This document shows, in pieces, positions 45,922 through 54,732 of a stretch of 64,000 nt of DNA. The stretch is taken from assembly GCA_036394575.1 (NCBI GenBank), contig DASWEY010000034.1:7817-71816 (forward strand), written 5' to 3'. The stretch comes from UKL13-2 sp036394575. GTDB lineage: Bacteria > Pseudomonadota > Gammaproteobacteria > Burkholderiales > Usitatibacteraceae. The position numbers and the translations under genes were made by a program. The notes under the pieces are model-generated. The model worked only from the letters and a program-made list of their open reading frames with translations. It did not search any database and had not been told where the DNA came from. Position 1 is the stretch's first letter, and every line of letters starts with the position of its first letter.

Positions 45922-47004
45922 ATGAGCTCCACACCCTCACTCCCGCTCTGGTCCATCGTCGCACCCGTCATCGGCTGGCTGTTGCTGGCCGGCACCGGCC
46001 TGGGTCTGGGTAACGCCTACCTGTTTCTGCTGGTCCCGGGCTTGCTGGCCGGCGTGCTGGCGGCGGTGCACCACGCCGAGGTGGTTGCGCATTGCGTGGG
46101 TGAGCCCTATGGCACCTTGGTGCTGGCAATCGCCATTACCGTCATTGAAGTTGCGCTGATTGTTTCGCTGATGCTGGCCGGCGGGGCGGCGACAACCGCC
46201 CTGGCCCGGGATACCGTGTTCGCCGCCGTAATGATTATCCTCAACGGCATCGTCGGCTTGTGCCTGCTGGTCGGCGGGGCGCGGTTCAGGGAGCAGACCT
46301 TCGGGGTGCATGGCGTCAGCGCCTCGCTCGCGACCCTGGCCGCAATTGTGATCTTGACCCTGGTGCTGCCCAATTACACCGTAACGACCCCAGGCCCCTT
46401 TTATAGCGCGAGCCAGCTTGGCTTCATCGCGATCATCTCGCTGATCCTGTACGGCACTTTCGTGCTGGTGCAGACGGTTCGGCATCGCGATTATTTTTTG
46501 CCGGCCGATGCGGTCGCCAATGAGGAAATTCACGCGCTACCGCCGAGCAACAAAATTGCGATACTGAGCGCATTGCTGTTGTTCACATGTCTTGTTGCCG
46601 TGGTGCTGCTGGCGAAGGCACTCGCGCCGGGCATAGAGACTGCAGTCGCCAGTGCCGGCGCACCCGAAGCCCTGGTCGGTGTCATCATCGCCGCCGTGGT
46701 GCTGCTGCCCGAGGGACTGGCCGCCTTGCGTGCGGCCCGTGCCAATCGCCTGCAGACCAGCCTGAACCTGGCGCTGGGTTCTGCCTTGGCCAGTATCGGC
46801 CTGACCATCCCGGCCGTCGCTATCGTCTCGCTGGCCACCGGCTTGACGCTCACGCTGGGTATCGATATGAAGTCGACGGTATTGATGATGCTGTCGCTAT
46901 TCGTCAGCGGCCTGTCGCTCGCGAACGGCCGCACCACGGTGCTGCAGGGCGCGGTGCTGCTGGTGATATTTGCCGTCTATCTGTTCACCACCATCGTTCC
47001 CTAG
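45922..47004 (+). CDS. chaA: calcium/proton (cation/H+) antiporter, ChaA-like
   Basis: 360 residues from ATG 45922, with about 11 membrane spans. The two inverted CaCA repeats each carry the acidic motif: GEPYGTLVLAIAITVIEVAL near residue 50 and LPEGLAALRAARANRLQTSL near 260, with the final GSALASIGLTIPAV. E. coli ChaA exchanges Ca2+, Na+ or K+ for protons and is about the same length. A TATCAT -10-like element lies 8 bases upstream of this ATG, which argues against the earlier in-frame ATG 45883. Confidence 0.88.
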   Translation: MSSTPSLPLWSIVAPVIGWLLLAGTGLGLGNAYLFLLVPGLLAGVLAAVHHAEVVAHCVGEPYGTLVLAIAITVIEVALIVSLMLAGGAATTALARDTVFAAVMIILNGIVGLCLLVGGARFREQTFGVHGVSASLATLAAIVILTLVLPNYTVTTPGPFYSASQLGFIAIISLILYGTFVLVQTVRHRDYFLPADAVANEEIHALPPSNKIAILSALLLFTCLVAVVLLAKALAPGIETAVASAGAPEALVGVIIAAVVLLPEGLAALRAARANRLQTSLNLALGSALASIGLTIPAVAIVSLATGLTLTLGIDMKSTVLMMLSLFVSGLSLANGRTTVLQGAVLLVIFAVYLFTTIVP

Positions 47005-47024
47005 GCGGCTCGCCAAATAAAAAA

Positions 47025-47056
47025 GCCCGCCGCAATCGCGACGGGCCTTTATTTTG
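47025..47056. terminator. bidirectional intrinsic terminator between chaA and dctP
   Basis: GCCCGCCGCAA / TCGCGACGGGC imperfect hairpin with A-run before and T-run after; it serves the two convergent genes. It closely matches the hairpin at 43299. Confidence 0.8.
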
Positions 47057-47068
47057 TAGTGCTGCCGC

Positions 47069-48175
47069 TTATTTCATCGGCGGCGGCGGATTGGCGGCAG
47101 CGAAGTTGGCGTAGGTCAGTTCGGCAACACGATGCCACAGGGTCAGCTCGTCGCGGAACGGGCGCCATGAGGCGTACAGCTTCTTGAACTGCGGGTTCTT
47201 GGCGGCTTCTTCTTCGTACAGTTCATAGGCGGCCGTTTGCGCGGCTTTCATGATCTCGTTCGAATAGGCATGGATTTTCACGCCCTTGCTCACCAGACTC
47301 TTCAGTGCTTTTGGGTTCTTGAAATCGTACTCGGCCATCATGTCGATATTGGCTTCGGCGGCGGCGGCTTCGAAGGCGGCCTGGTATTCCTTGGGCAGCT
47401 TTTCCCATTCCTTGATGTTCACATAGAAGGTGTACTGCGAATTGGATTCCCAGAAGCCCGGGTAGTAGTAGTTCTGGGCGATCTTGTAGAAGCCGAGTTT
47501 TTCATCATCGTAGGGGCCGACCCATTCGGCCGCGTCGATGGCGCCTTTTTCCAGGGCCGGGTAGATGTCGCCGCCGGGCAGGGATTGCGGGATCACGCCG
47601 AGGCGCGCCAGCACTTCGCCGCCGATGCCGGGAATGCGCATCTTGATGCCCTTCAGGTCGGCGACGGATTTGATTTCCTTGCGGAACCAGCCGCCCATCT
47701 GCGTGCCGGAATTGCCGCCCGGGAAGGTGATGATGTTGTATTCCTTCATGAACTCGCGCACCAGTTGCAGGCCGCCGCCGTAGTACATCCAGGAATTCTG
47801 CTGGCGTTGGCTCATGCCGAAGGGCAGGGTGGTGTCGAAACCGAAGGCCTTGTTCTTGCCGACGAAATAATAGCTGGCGGTATGGCCGCATTCCACGGTG
47901 CCGTTCTGCACGGCGTCGGTCACGCTGAACGGCGGCACGATTTCGCCGCCGGCGAACACTTGCACCTGGAACTTGCCGCCGGTGATGGCCGCGACGCGTT
48001 TCGACAGGGTTTCGGCGCCGCCGTAAATGGTGTCCAGGCTTTTCGGGAAACTGGAGGCCAGGCGCCATTTGATGTTCGGCAAGGCCGGGGCCTGCGCAAT
48101 GGCCTGCGATGCGGCGGCGGCGGAAACCGCGCCACCGGCGACGGCGGCGCGAGTCAGGAATTTACGACGATCCAT
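47069..48175 (-). CDS. TRAP transporter periplasmic solute-binding protein (DctP family)
   Basis: 368 residues. A twin-arginine signal (MDRRKFLTRAAVAGG) is followed by an Ala-rich h-region cleaved near AIAQA. The mature protein has the DctP fold, with MRIPGIGGEVLARLG and EWVGPYDDEKLGFY as ligand-pocket segments typical of the branch binding 2-oxo acids or lactate. Neither DctQ nor DctM membrane genes are nearby, so it must work with subunits encoded elsewhere. It lies beside a cyanase pseudogene. Confidence 0.88.
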   Translation of the reverse strand: MDRRKFLTRAAVAGGAVSAAAASQAIAQAPALPNIKWRLASSFPKSLDTIYGGAETLSKRVAAITGGKFQVQVFAGGEIVPPFSVTDAVQNGTVECGHTASYYFVGKNKAFGFDTTLPFGMSQRQQNSWMYYGGGLQLVREFMKEYNIITFPGGNSGTQMGGWFRKEIKSVADLKGIKMRIPGIGGEVLARLGVIPQSLPGGDIYPALEKGAIDAAEWVGPYDDEKLGFYKIAQNYYYPGFWESNSQYTFYVNIKEWEKLPKEYQAAFEAAAAEANIDMMAEYDFKNPKALKSLVSKGVKIHAYSNEIMKAAQTAAYELYEEEAAKNPQFKKLYASWRPFRDELTLWHRVAELTYANFAAANPPPPMK

Positions 48176-48210
48176 GGAATGCTCCTCAGTAGTGTTTTTC
48201 GTGAAGGTGT

Positions 48211-48529
48211 TTAATAAATCTTGTAAGGCAGGAATTTACCGCTCAGTACCACGTTAACGCGGTCGCTTTTCGGGTCCGGTTCGCGCGTGATGTCCATCGA
48301 GAAATCGATCGCGCTCATGATGCCGTCGCCGAATTCCTCATGAATCAACGCCTTAATGGTAGCACCATAGACGCTGACGATTTCATACCGGCGATAGGGA
48401 TCAATACCGCCTCTTTGTAAGAGCGGACAGTTTGCCGGCTTTCTCGACATCGGCCTTGCTCATCGCCATCTGGCCAAGCGGGGCGGCGGTGCCCCATTCC
48501 TTGCTGTGGCCGATTCTATGGGCGATCGC
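48211..48529 (-). pseudogene. cyanase (cynS) pseudogene
   Basis: The C-terminal 60 residues are well preserved: YRRYEIVSVYGATIKALIHE followed by EFGDGIMSAIDFSMDI and ending NVVLSGKFLPYKIY, the cyanase catalytic domain. The preceding helix-turn-helix part survives in another frame (IGHSKEWGTAAPLGQMAMSK), but the region between is shortened and frameshifted, and the first 20 or so residues are lost. An intact cyanase is about 150 residues. Confidence 0.85.
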
Positions 48530-48669
48530 TTACCTTCGGGGTCTTTGTTCCATCAGGCGGAAAGGATTCAGGCGGCTGGGGTTGCAGGGCGCATGCCAGT
48601 GTTGGCAGCATACACGGGCGAATGAAGCGGCACTGTTTGCGCACGGGGCCGACGCTGGGCGCGATGGGT

Positions 48670-49335
48670 TCAGCCGCCGATCATCGCCAGATCGGCGGGT
48701 GAATTCAGGATGGCAAGCGGCGCTGCGGCAGACAGCTCGTCCTGGGAGCCGAAGCCCCACAGCACACCGATCCCGGCCATGCCATTGGCGCGCGCGCCGC
48801 TGATGTCGACGGCGCGATCGCCGACCATCACGGCGCTCCCGGGATCGACGGATTCTTTTTGCAGAAGGTAGGCGATCACCTCGGATTTTTTTTCGCGCGT
48901 GCCGTCGAGTTCGGAGCCGTGTACCGCGGCGAAATAACGATCGAGCGCGAAATGTTCAAGGATGCGCCGCGCGTAGATGTGCGGCTTGGAGGTCGCCAGG
49001 ATGAGCCGCATCCGCTTTGCGTGCAATGCGGACAGCGCGGCGTCGATCCCGGGATATACCTTGTTCTCGTACATCCCGATGGGCGCGAAGCGTTCGCGGT
49101 AGAGGGCGACTGCGCGTTCGATTTGCGCGCGGTCATCGGTGCGCAGGAACTGCGCGAAGGCGTCGCGCAGCGGCGGACCGATGGTCGCCGCCAGCTGCGC
49201 GCGCGGCGGCACCGCCACGCCCATCTGCCGGAGCGCATGGGCGATGCTGTTGGTGATGCCCTCGGTGGGATCGCTCAGGGTGCCGTCGAGGTCGAGCAGG
49301 ACCGTGTCGAACCCGGCCAGCGACACCGCGCTCAA
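48670..49335 (-). CDS. HAD-family phosphatase (phosphoglycolate-phosphatase-like)
   Basis: 221 residues. HAD motifs: DLDGTLSD (Asp15, Asp17), motif II LATSKPHIYARR, motif III Lys in EKKSEVI and motif IV VGDRAVDISGA. The cap domain is the helical type of Gph/PgmB-like phosphatases. The TTG start overlaps the stop of the copper-chaperone gene, so it is the last gene of a minus-strand run from bioB. The substrate is not known. Confidence 0.85.
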   Translation of the reverse strand: MSAVSLAGFDTVLLDLDGTLSDPTEGITNSIAHALRQMGVAVPPRAQLAATIGPPLRDAFAQFLRTDDRAQIERAVALYRERFAPIGMYENKVYPGIDAALSALHAKRMRLILATSKPHIYARRILEHFALDRYFAAVHGSELDGTREKKSEVIAYLLQKESVDPGSAVMVGDRAVDISGARANGMAGIGVLWGFGSQDELSAAAPLAILNSPADLAMIGG

Positions 49336-49856
49336 GGCGCGCTGCCCTTGTTGTCTCCTTCCCTTTCCCTGGCCGTGGCCTTAATGCGGACGCTGATTTT
49401 CTTCTTGTCGGCGCCTTCGAAGACCAGCTTCAGCGGAACATTGTCGCCCAGGCGAATCGGCCCGGTGAGATTCATCAGCATTACGTGCCGGCCGCCCGGC
49501 TTCAGTTCCACCATCTGCCCGGCGGGAATCGCCAGACTGTCCAGTTCCTTCATCTCCATCACGCCGTCGTTCATTTTCATGTCGTGAATCTGCGCATCGC
49601 CGGCGATCGGCGCTTCCACCTTGAGCAGCTTCAGCGCCGTCGGCGACTGAATTTGCATATACGCCGCCGACACCGAGCCGCCTGGAATCGTCGTCTTCAC
49701 CCATGCGCCGGTCACCACGATCTTCGGCGGCGCGGCCTTGGCGGGCGGCAGTTGCGCCTGCGCGATGCCGGCCGTGCAGGCGATCAGCAAGGCGGTGGAA
49801 AGGGTGGTGGGAAAGGTGGCGCGAAAGGTGGCGGGAAGGGCGGCGAGAAATTTCAT
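49332..49856 (-). CDS. PCu(A)C periplasmic copper chaperone
   Basis: 174 residues from ATG 49856, with an N-terminal signal peptide ending near AQA. The copper-binding pattern H(M)X10MX21HXM is present: HDMKMNDGVMEM followed by GGRHVMLMNL. Such proteins deliver Cu(I) to the CuA site of cytochrome oxidase. It lies 38 bases downstream of bioD in the same direction. Confidence 0.88.
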   Translation of the reverse strand: MKFLAALPATFRATFPTTLSTALLIACTAGIAQAQLPPAKAAPPKIVVTGAWVKTTIPGGSVSAAYMQIQSPTALKLLKVEAPIAGDAQIHDMKMNDGVMEMKELDSLAIPAGQMVELKPGGRHVMLMNLTGPIRLGDNVPLKLVFEGADKKKISVRIKATAREREGDNKGSAP

Positions 49857-49894
49857 GGGAAACTCCATTCAGGCGTTAATTCAGGCATTGATGT

Positions 49895-50629
49895 TCAGGC
49901 ATTAATGCTGTCGATGCGCAAATGCATCGCGGCGGCGCGCGCTGCCGCAGCCGGGTCATTGCCGCCGCTGCCGCCGGCGCGATCCACGAAGGGAATGACA
50001 CCGAGGCAGGGCGCGTCAAGCATGGCCTGCAGGGTGGACAGGTTTTCATCGAATGCGTTCATGGCGATGGCCGAAGCCGAATTGGCCACCCAGCCGGCCA
50101 GGTGCAGGCCGCGCGCGCGAATCGCCGCGGCGGTGAGCAGGGCGTGATTCAGGCAGCCAAGGCGCATCGCCACGACCAGGATGACATCGAGCTGCAAGGC
50201 CACCGGAATATCGGCCATCGATTGCGTCGCCGCCAGGGGTACCAGAAATCCGCCGGCGCCTTCAACCAGCACCATGTCCGCGTTGGCGCGCAAGCGTGCG
50301 AAGGCCGCGCGAATGGTCTCGAGATCGATATTGACGTGTTCGTGCGCCGCCGCGATATGCGGGGCGATCCCTTCAGCCAGGCAATAGGGATTGACGTCCG
50401 CCAGCGCAAAACGATATTGCGATATTTCCTGCAGCAAGGCGACGTCCTCATTCAGCCACGCATTGCCGACCGCGATGGTGCCGGCCGCCACCGGCTTCAT
50501 CGGCGCGACCCGCAGGGGTTTTGTCGGCGCCGCCGGCAGGCCGCGCGATTGCAGGGCATGCATCAGCGCCGCCGTCACCAAAGTCTTGCCGACGCCGGTA
50601 TCGGTGCCGGTGATGAAATAGCTTTTCAT
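49895..50629 (-). CDS. bioD: dethiobiotin synthetase
   Basis: 244 residues with the P-loop GTDTGVGKTL (residues 8-17) and the substrate/metal site VEGAGGFLVPL. It carboxylates 7,8-diaminopelargonic acid to dethiobiotin. Its start overlaps the bioC stop (ATGA). Confidence 0.93.
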   Translation of the reverse strand: MKSYFITGTDTGVGKTLVTAALMHALQSRGLPAAPTKPLRVAPMKPVAAGTIAVGNAWLNEDVALLQEISQYRFALADVNPYCLAEGIAPHIAAAHEHVNIDLETIRAAFARLRANADMVLVEGAGGFLVPLAATQSMADIPVALQLDVILVVAMRLGCLNHALLTAAAIRARGLHLAGWVANSASAIAMNAFDENLSTLQAMLDAPCLGVIPFVDRAGGSGGNDPAAAARAAAMHLRIDSINA

Positions 50630-51546
50630 GATTCGGTCGCGGGCCCTTTTTTCACCATGCGCTTGAACTCGGCAAGATCGATGGCCTGTGCGCCATCGAC
50701 GCTTTTGCGCTTGGTGAATTCCGGTTTCCAGGCATGACCGTACACCACTTCATAAGTTGCCGGCAGCCGGCCCTCGTGGCGAAATGATTCATAGGCCTGC
50801 TGCAATCGCTGCCAGCGCTGCCGCCCCATCAGCCCTTGCGCGCGGCCCGGCAGCACATTGTGCGCGCCGATGCCCTTTAGCTCGCGCAGCATCGACTTCA
50901 GGTCGGCGTATGTCAGGGTGACGGTCTCCTGGTCCATCACCGGATCGGCGAAACCCGCGTGGACCAGGATGTCGCCGATGTCGTGCATATCGACAAAATC
51001 GTTCACATGCGGCGCATCGTCGATCTGGCGGAAAGATGCGCGCAGTTCTTTCAGCGTGTCCGGGCCGAAGGTGGTGAACATGAACAGGCCATTGGGGCGC
51101 AGCGTGCGCGCGACCTCTTTGGCAACCGCTTCCGGATCGCACCATTGCAACATCAGGCTGGACAGCGCGAGGTCGATGCTCTCGCTCGCCAGCGGCAGCG
51201 CCTCGGCATTGGCGCAAACCCAGTCCTGGCGGGGCGATCGGCCCAGAAGCCGCGCCAGGATTGGTGCGGCGGGCAATTGCGCGCGCGCGAAACGCAGCAT
51301 TTCCGGCGCCATGTCCAGCGAAACAATACCGGCATCCGGGTAGCGCTGTCGCAGCTTGCGCGTGGCATAGCCGGTGCCGCTGCCGAGATCGAGCACGCGT
51401 GCCGGCGCAAGCTTGATGTAATCGAGGCGCTCGAACAAACGGTCGGCGATTTCGCGTTGCAGGAAGGCATTGTCGTCATAGGTGCACGCGGCGGCGGCGA
51501 ATGAGCGGCGCACATCGGGCTTGGCGGGAAGGTTCAGCGTGCTCAT
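50626..51546 (-). CDS. bioC: malonyl-ACP O-methyltransferase
   Basis: 306 residues. The SAM motif VLDLGSGTGYATRKL is near residue 50, preceded by the family motif RSFAAAACTYDDNAFLQREI at about 14-33. It methylates malonyl-ACP to begin pimeloyl synthesis; BioH in the next gene removes the methyl group. Starts and stops overlap bioH and bioD by 4 bases each. Confidence 0.93.
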   Translation of the reverse strand: MSTLNLPAKPDVRRSFAAAACTYDDNAFLQREIADRLFERLDYIKLAPARVLDLGSGTGYATRKLRQRYPDAGIVSLDMAPEMLRFARAQLPAAPILARLLGRSPRQDWVCANAEALPLASESIDLALSSLMLQWCDPEAVAKEVARTLRPNGLFMFTTFGPDTLKELRASFRQIDDAPHVNDFVDMHDIGDILVHAGFADPVMDQETVTLTYADLKSMLRELKGIGAHNVLPGRAQGLMGRQRWQRLQQAYESFRHEGRLPATYEVVYGHAWKPEFTKRKSVDGAQAIDLAEFKRMVKKGPATES

Positions 51547-52316
51547 GCGGTCAGGAAGTCGAACAACTGCCGCAGAAAAATTTCCTGGTGCGAGAGGAAG
51601 GGCGCATGCGCGGCGTGCTCGATCAGGGCGTATTGCGCCGTCGGCAAATGATCCGCCAGCCAGTGCGCGGCGCGTTCGGCGGTCAGGGCATCGTGATCGC
51701 CCTGTATCACCAGCGCGGGGTGCGCAATGCCGGCCAGCTGTGGCCGCAGATCGCTCTCGCGCAGCATCTGCAGCCCGGCCTGCAGCGCGGCGGCGGAGGG
51801 CTCGCCGCGCGCGCTCATCGCCAGTTGCAGCGCGGCGATGGTGGCGCGCGCATTGGGTTGATTGAGTGTTTGCAGCGCCAGAAAACCGCGAATGGTGGCG
51901 GCATAACTGTTGGTGAGGCGCGCCGCGAAGTCGTCGAGCACCTGTATCTTTTTTCCGTGCGGCCAGTCGGCGCTATCGGTGCTTTGGGCGAATCGCGGCG
52001 TGGTCGCGACCAGCACCAGTTTGTCGATGCGTGCGGCGTGCCGGCTGGCGATGGATAGCGCGACCTGTCCGCCCAGCGACCAGCCCAGCAGGTGGCTGCG
52101 TTCGGGCAGCGCATCGGCGATGGCGTCGGCGGCGGATTCCATGCCGGTGAGGGCGGTGCCGGCGGAATAGCCGTGTCCCGGCAGGTCGACCAGATGCAGG
52201 GTGAAGTGGGCCGCCAATGGCTCGCGCAGGCTGTCCCAGACCGCGCCATTGAGTCCCCAGCCGTGCAGCATGGCGAGATGCGGTCCGCTGCCGAAAGTGT
52301 CGACGTAAACGCTCAT
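51543..52316 (-). CDS. bioH: pimeloyl-ACP methyl ester esterase
   Basis: 257 residues, alpha/beta hydrolase with nucleophile elbow GWSLGGQVAL (Ser near 82), the Asp in QGDHDALT and the His in EHAAHAPFLSH. It ends chain elongation by demethylating pimeloyl-ACP. The overlap with both bioF and bioC implies coupled translation. Confidence 0.93.
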   Translation of the reverse strand: MSVYVDTFGSGPHLAMLHGWGLNGAVWDSLREPLAAHFTLHLVDLPGHGYSAGTALTGMESAADAIADALPERSHLLGWSLGGQVALSIASRHAARIDKLVLVATTPRFAQSTDSADWPHGKKIQVLDDFAARLTNSYAATIRGFLALQTLNQPNARATIAALQLAMSARGEPSAAALQAGLQMLRESDLRPQLAGIAHPALVIQGDHDALTAERAAHWLADHLPTAQYALIEHAAHAPFLSHQEIFLRQLFDFLTA

Positions 52317-53521
52317 GCGGGCAACGGCAATCCCGCCTCGATATCGGTCAGCGCCACCATCAGGTCCATCACATCGGTCTGCGTGTGTTCGGCATTCAGG
52401 GAGACGCGCAGGCGCGCGCTGCCGGCCGGCACTGTCGGCGGGCGAATGGCGGGCACCCAGATGCCGCGCTTGCGCAGCTCGTCGGCAAAATACAGCGCAC
52501 GCGCATTGTCGCCGACGATGATCGGCTGGATCGCGGTTTCGGAGTAGGGCAGGCGGCAGTATTTGAGCTTCAGCGAATCCGCGAACAGCGCGATCATTTC
52601 GCGCAGATGCGCGCGCCGTTCGCGGTCCTCATCGATGATGGCGAGACTTTCGAGCAAGGCGGCGGCGATCATCGGCGGGGTGGCGGTGGTGAACAGATAG
52701 GTGCGCGCCGATTGCAGAATCCACTCGATCACGTCTTCGTGGCCGGCGACGAAGGCGCCGTAGACGCCGGCGGCCTTGCCCAGGGTGGCCATGTAGACAA
52801 TGCGGTCGCGGCTTTTATGGTTCAGCAAGCCGAAGTGCTCGAGCGCGCCGCGCCCGGTTTTGCCCAGCACGCCGAAGCCGTGCGCATCGTCGATCAGCAG
52901 CAGGGCGTTGAATTCCTCGGCCAGTTTCAGCAGGCCCGGAAGGTCGGCGATATCGCCGTCCATGGAGAACACCGCATCGCTGACAATGAGATTGCGCGTC
53001 CCTCTCAAGCGATTGGGGGCATTTTCGGCCTGCGCGGCAAGCTGGGCGCGGAGTTTGCCCAAATCGCCGTGCGCGTAGCGCTTGAAGTTGGCGCGCGACA
53101 GCAGGGCGCCATCGTTCAGGCAGGCATGGTTCAGCTTGTCGGCGAAGATGTTGTCGCCGCGCGTGGCCAGTGAGGTGAGCATGCCCAGGTTGGCGGCATA
53201 ACCGCTGCCGAAAAAGACGGCCCTGGGCAGCCCGCTGAAACGCGCCAGCGCCAGTTCCAGCTCATGATGCGGCGTCATATGGCCCGACACCATATGCGAG
53301 GCGGCCGCGCCCACACCGTACTGATCGATGGCGCGCTTGGCGGCCGCCACCACGCGCGGATGATTGGCGAGGCCCAGGTAATCGTTGCTGGCAAAGGCCA
53401 GGTAGTCGCGTCCGTCGACGGTCAGAAACGGGCCCTGCGCACCGGAAACGACGCGGCGCGTGCGCAACTGGTCGGCCTGGGCCAGTTCGGACAGCAGGGT
53501 GGAAAAATCAGCGGTCGGCAC
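52313..53521 (-). CDS. bioF: 8-amino-7-oxononanoate synthase
   Basis: 402 residues from GTG 53521; a TTG at 53563, immediately after the bioB stop, would add 14 poorly conserved residues. PLP enzyme with DDAHGFGVLGKTGRG and the Schiff-base lysine in MATLGKAAGVYG. It condenses pimeloyl-ACP with alanine. Confidence 0.92.
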   Translation of the reverse strand: MPTADFSTLLSELAQADQLRTRRVVSGAQGPFLTVDGRDYLAFASNDYLGLANHPRVVAAAKRAIDQYGVGAAASHMVSGHMTPHHELELALARFSGLPRAVFFGSGYAANLGMLTSLATRGDNIFADKLNHACLNDGALLSRANFKRYAHGDLGKLRAQLAAQAENAPNRLRGTRNLIVSDAVFSMDGDIADLPGLLKLAEEFNALLLIDDAHGFGVLGKTGRGALEHFGLLNHKSRDRIVYMATLGKAAGVYGAFVAGHEDVIEWILQSARTYLFTTATPPMIAAALLESLAIIDEDRERRAHLREMIALFADSLKLKYCRLPYSETAIQPIIVGDNARALYFADELRKRGIWVPAIRPPTVPAGSARLRVSLNAEHTQTDVMDLMVALTDIEAGLPLPA

Positions 53522-53563
53522 AGTGAGCCTGGGCGGGATATCCGAAACGCAGCAGCACAACAA

Positions 53564-54589
53564 TCAAAGCGGCGTGATCCCCAGTTTGCCGAACAGGGCG
53601 CGGTCGCGGGCCACATCGGGATTGCCGGTGGTGAGCAGTTTTTCGCCGTAGAAAATCGAGTTGGCGCCGGCCAGGAAACACAGGGCCTGGGTCGCTTCAT
53701 TCATCTCCTGGCGCCCGGCGGACAGGCGCACAAAGCTGGTCGGCATGGTGATGCGCGCCACCGCGATGGTGCGCACGAAGTCGGTCCAGTCGATGGCCTT
53801 TTCGCCGTGCATCTTGTCGTGCAGCGGGGTACCCTCGACCTGCACCAGGTAGTTGATCGGTACCGACTCGGGCTGCGGATCCATATTGGCGAGTTGCGCG
53901 ATCAGGCCGGCGCGCTCGCGCTGCGATTCGCCCATGCCGACGATGCCGCCGCAGCACACGTTGACGCCGGCATCGCGCACCCGCGACAGGGTATCGAGGC
54001 GATCCTGGTAATCGCGGGTGGTGATCACCTCGCCATAGAACTCGGGCGCCGTATCGATATTGTGGTTGTAGTAATCGAGGCCGGCGGCTTTCAGCTGTTC
54101 GGCCTGGCCGTCCTTGAGCATGCCCAGGGTGCAGCAGGTTTCCAGACCCAGTGCTTTGACTTCGCGCACCATCTCCAGCACCGGGTCGAGATCGCGCTGC
54201 TTGGGACCGCGCCAGGCGGCACCCATGCAAAACCGCGAGGCGCCGTTTTCCTTGGCCAGTTTGGCTGTGGCGACGACGTCGGCGACATCCATGATGTCCT
54301 CGTTTTCCACGCCGGTGTGATAGCGCGCCGCCTGCGGGCAATAACCGCAATCCTCGGCGCAGCCGCCGGTCTTGATCGACAGCAGGGTGGACAGCTGCAC
54401 CTTGTTGGCGTCGTGATGCGCGCGATGCACGCTTTGCGCGCGATGCAGCAAATCGCTGAACGGCAGGCTGAACAGGGCATCGATGGCATCCACCGACCAG
54501 GGCTGTTTACCCTTGCCGCGCCAGGAAGCGGGCGTGGCGATGGCTTGGGCCGTGGTGTTGGACGAAGGACTGAGAGCGGATTGATCCAT
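53564..54589 (-). CDS. bioB: biotin synthase
   Basis: 341 residues from ATG 54589, the usual length; a longer upstream frame to 54724 is not conserved in type. Radical-SAM motif CAEDCGYCPQ. It inserts sulfur into dethiobiotin. It heads the minus-strand run bioB-F-H-C-D; the aminotransferase bioA is not in this window. The operon promoter must lie in 54590-54730, where I see no clear BirA operator. Confidence 0.95.
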   Translation of the reverse strand: MDQSALSPSSNTTAQAIATPASWRGKGKQPWSVDAIDALFSLPFSDLLHRAQSVHRAHHDANKVQLSTLLSIKTGGCAEDCGYCPQAARYHTGVENEDIMDVADVVATAKLAKENGASRFCMGAAWRGPKQRDLDPVLEMVREVKALGLETCCTLGMLKDGQAEQLKAAGLDYYNHNIDTAPEFYGEVITTRDYQDRLDTLSRVRDAGVNVCCGGIVGMGESQRERAGLIAQLANMDPQPESVPINYLVQVEGTPLHDKMHGEKAIDWTDFVRTIAVARITMPTSFVRLSAGRQEMNEATQALCFLAGANSIFYGEKLLTTGNPDVARDRALFGKLGITPL

Positions 54590-54732
54590 GATGGGGTCGC
54601 CGGAGAAGTCGGGGGGAAAGGTGGCGGCGCCGATTCGGGCGCCATGCGTTACTCTTGGTGCAGAGGGTGAATGATCCGCAAGTTGACTCCATATGTCAAT
54701 TTTGCCGGTCGTCATAAACGACAATTGATTAA

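Noticed and set aside
54590..54730. BirA operator for the bio operon
   Set aside because: No palindrome of the TTGTAAACC-N-GGTTTACAA type was found, and betaproteobacteria often regulate bio genes differently.
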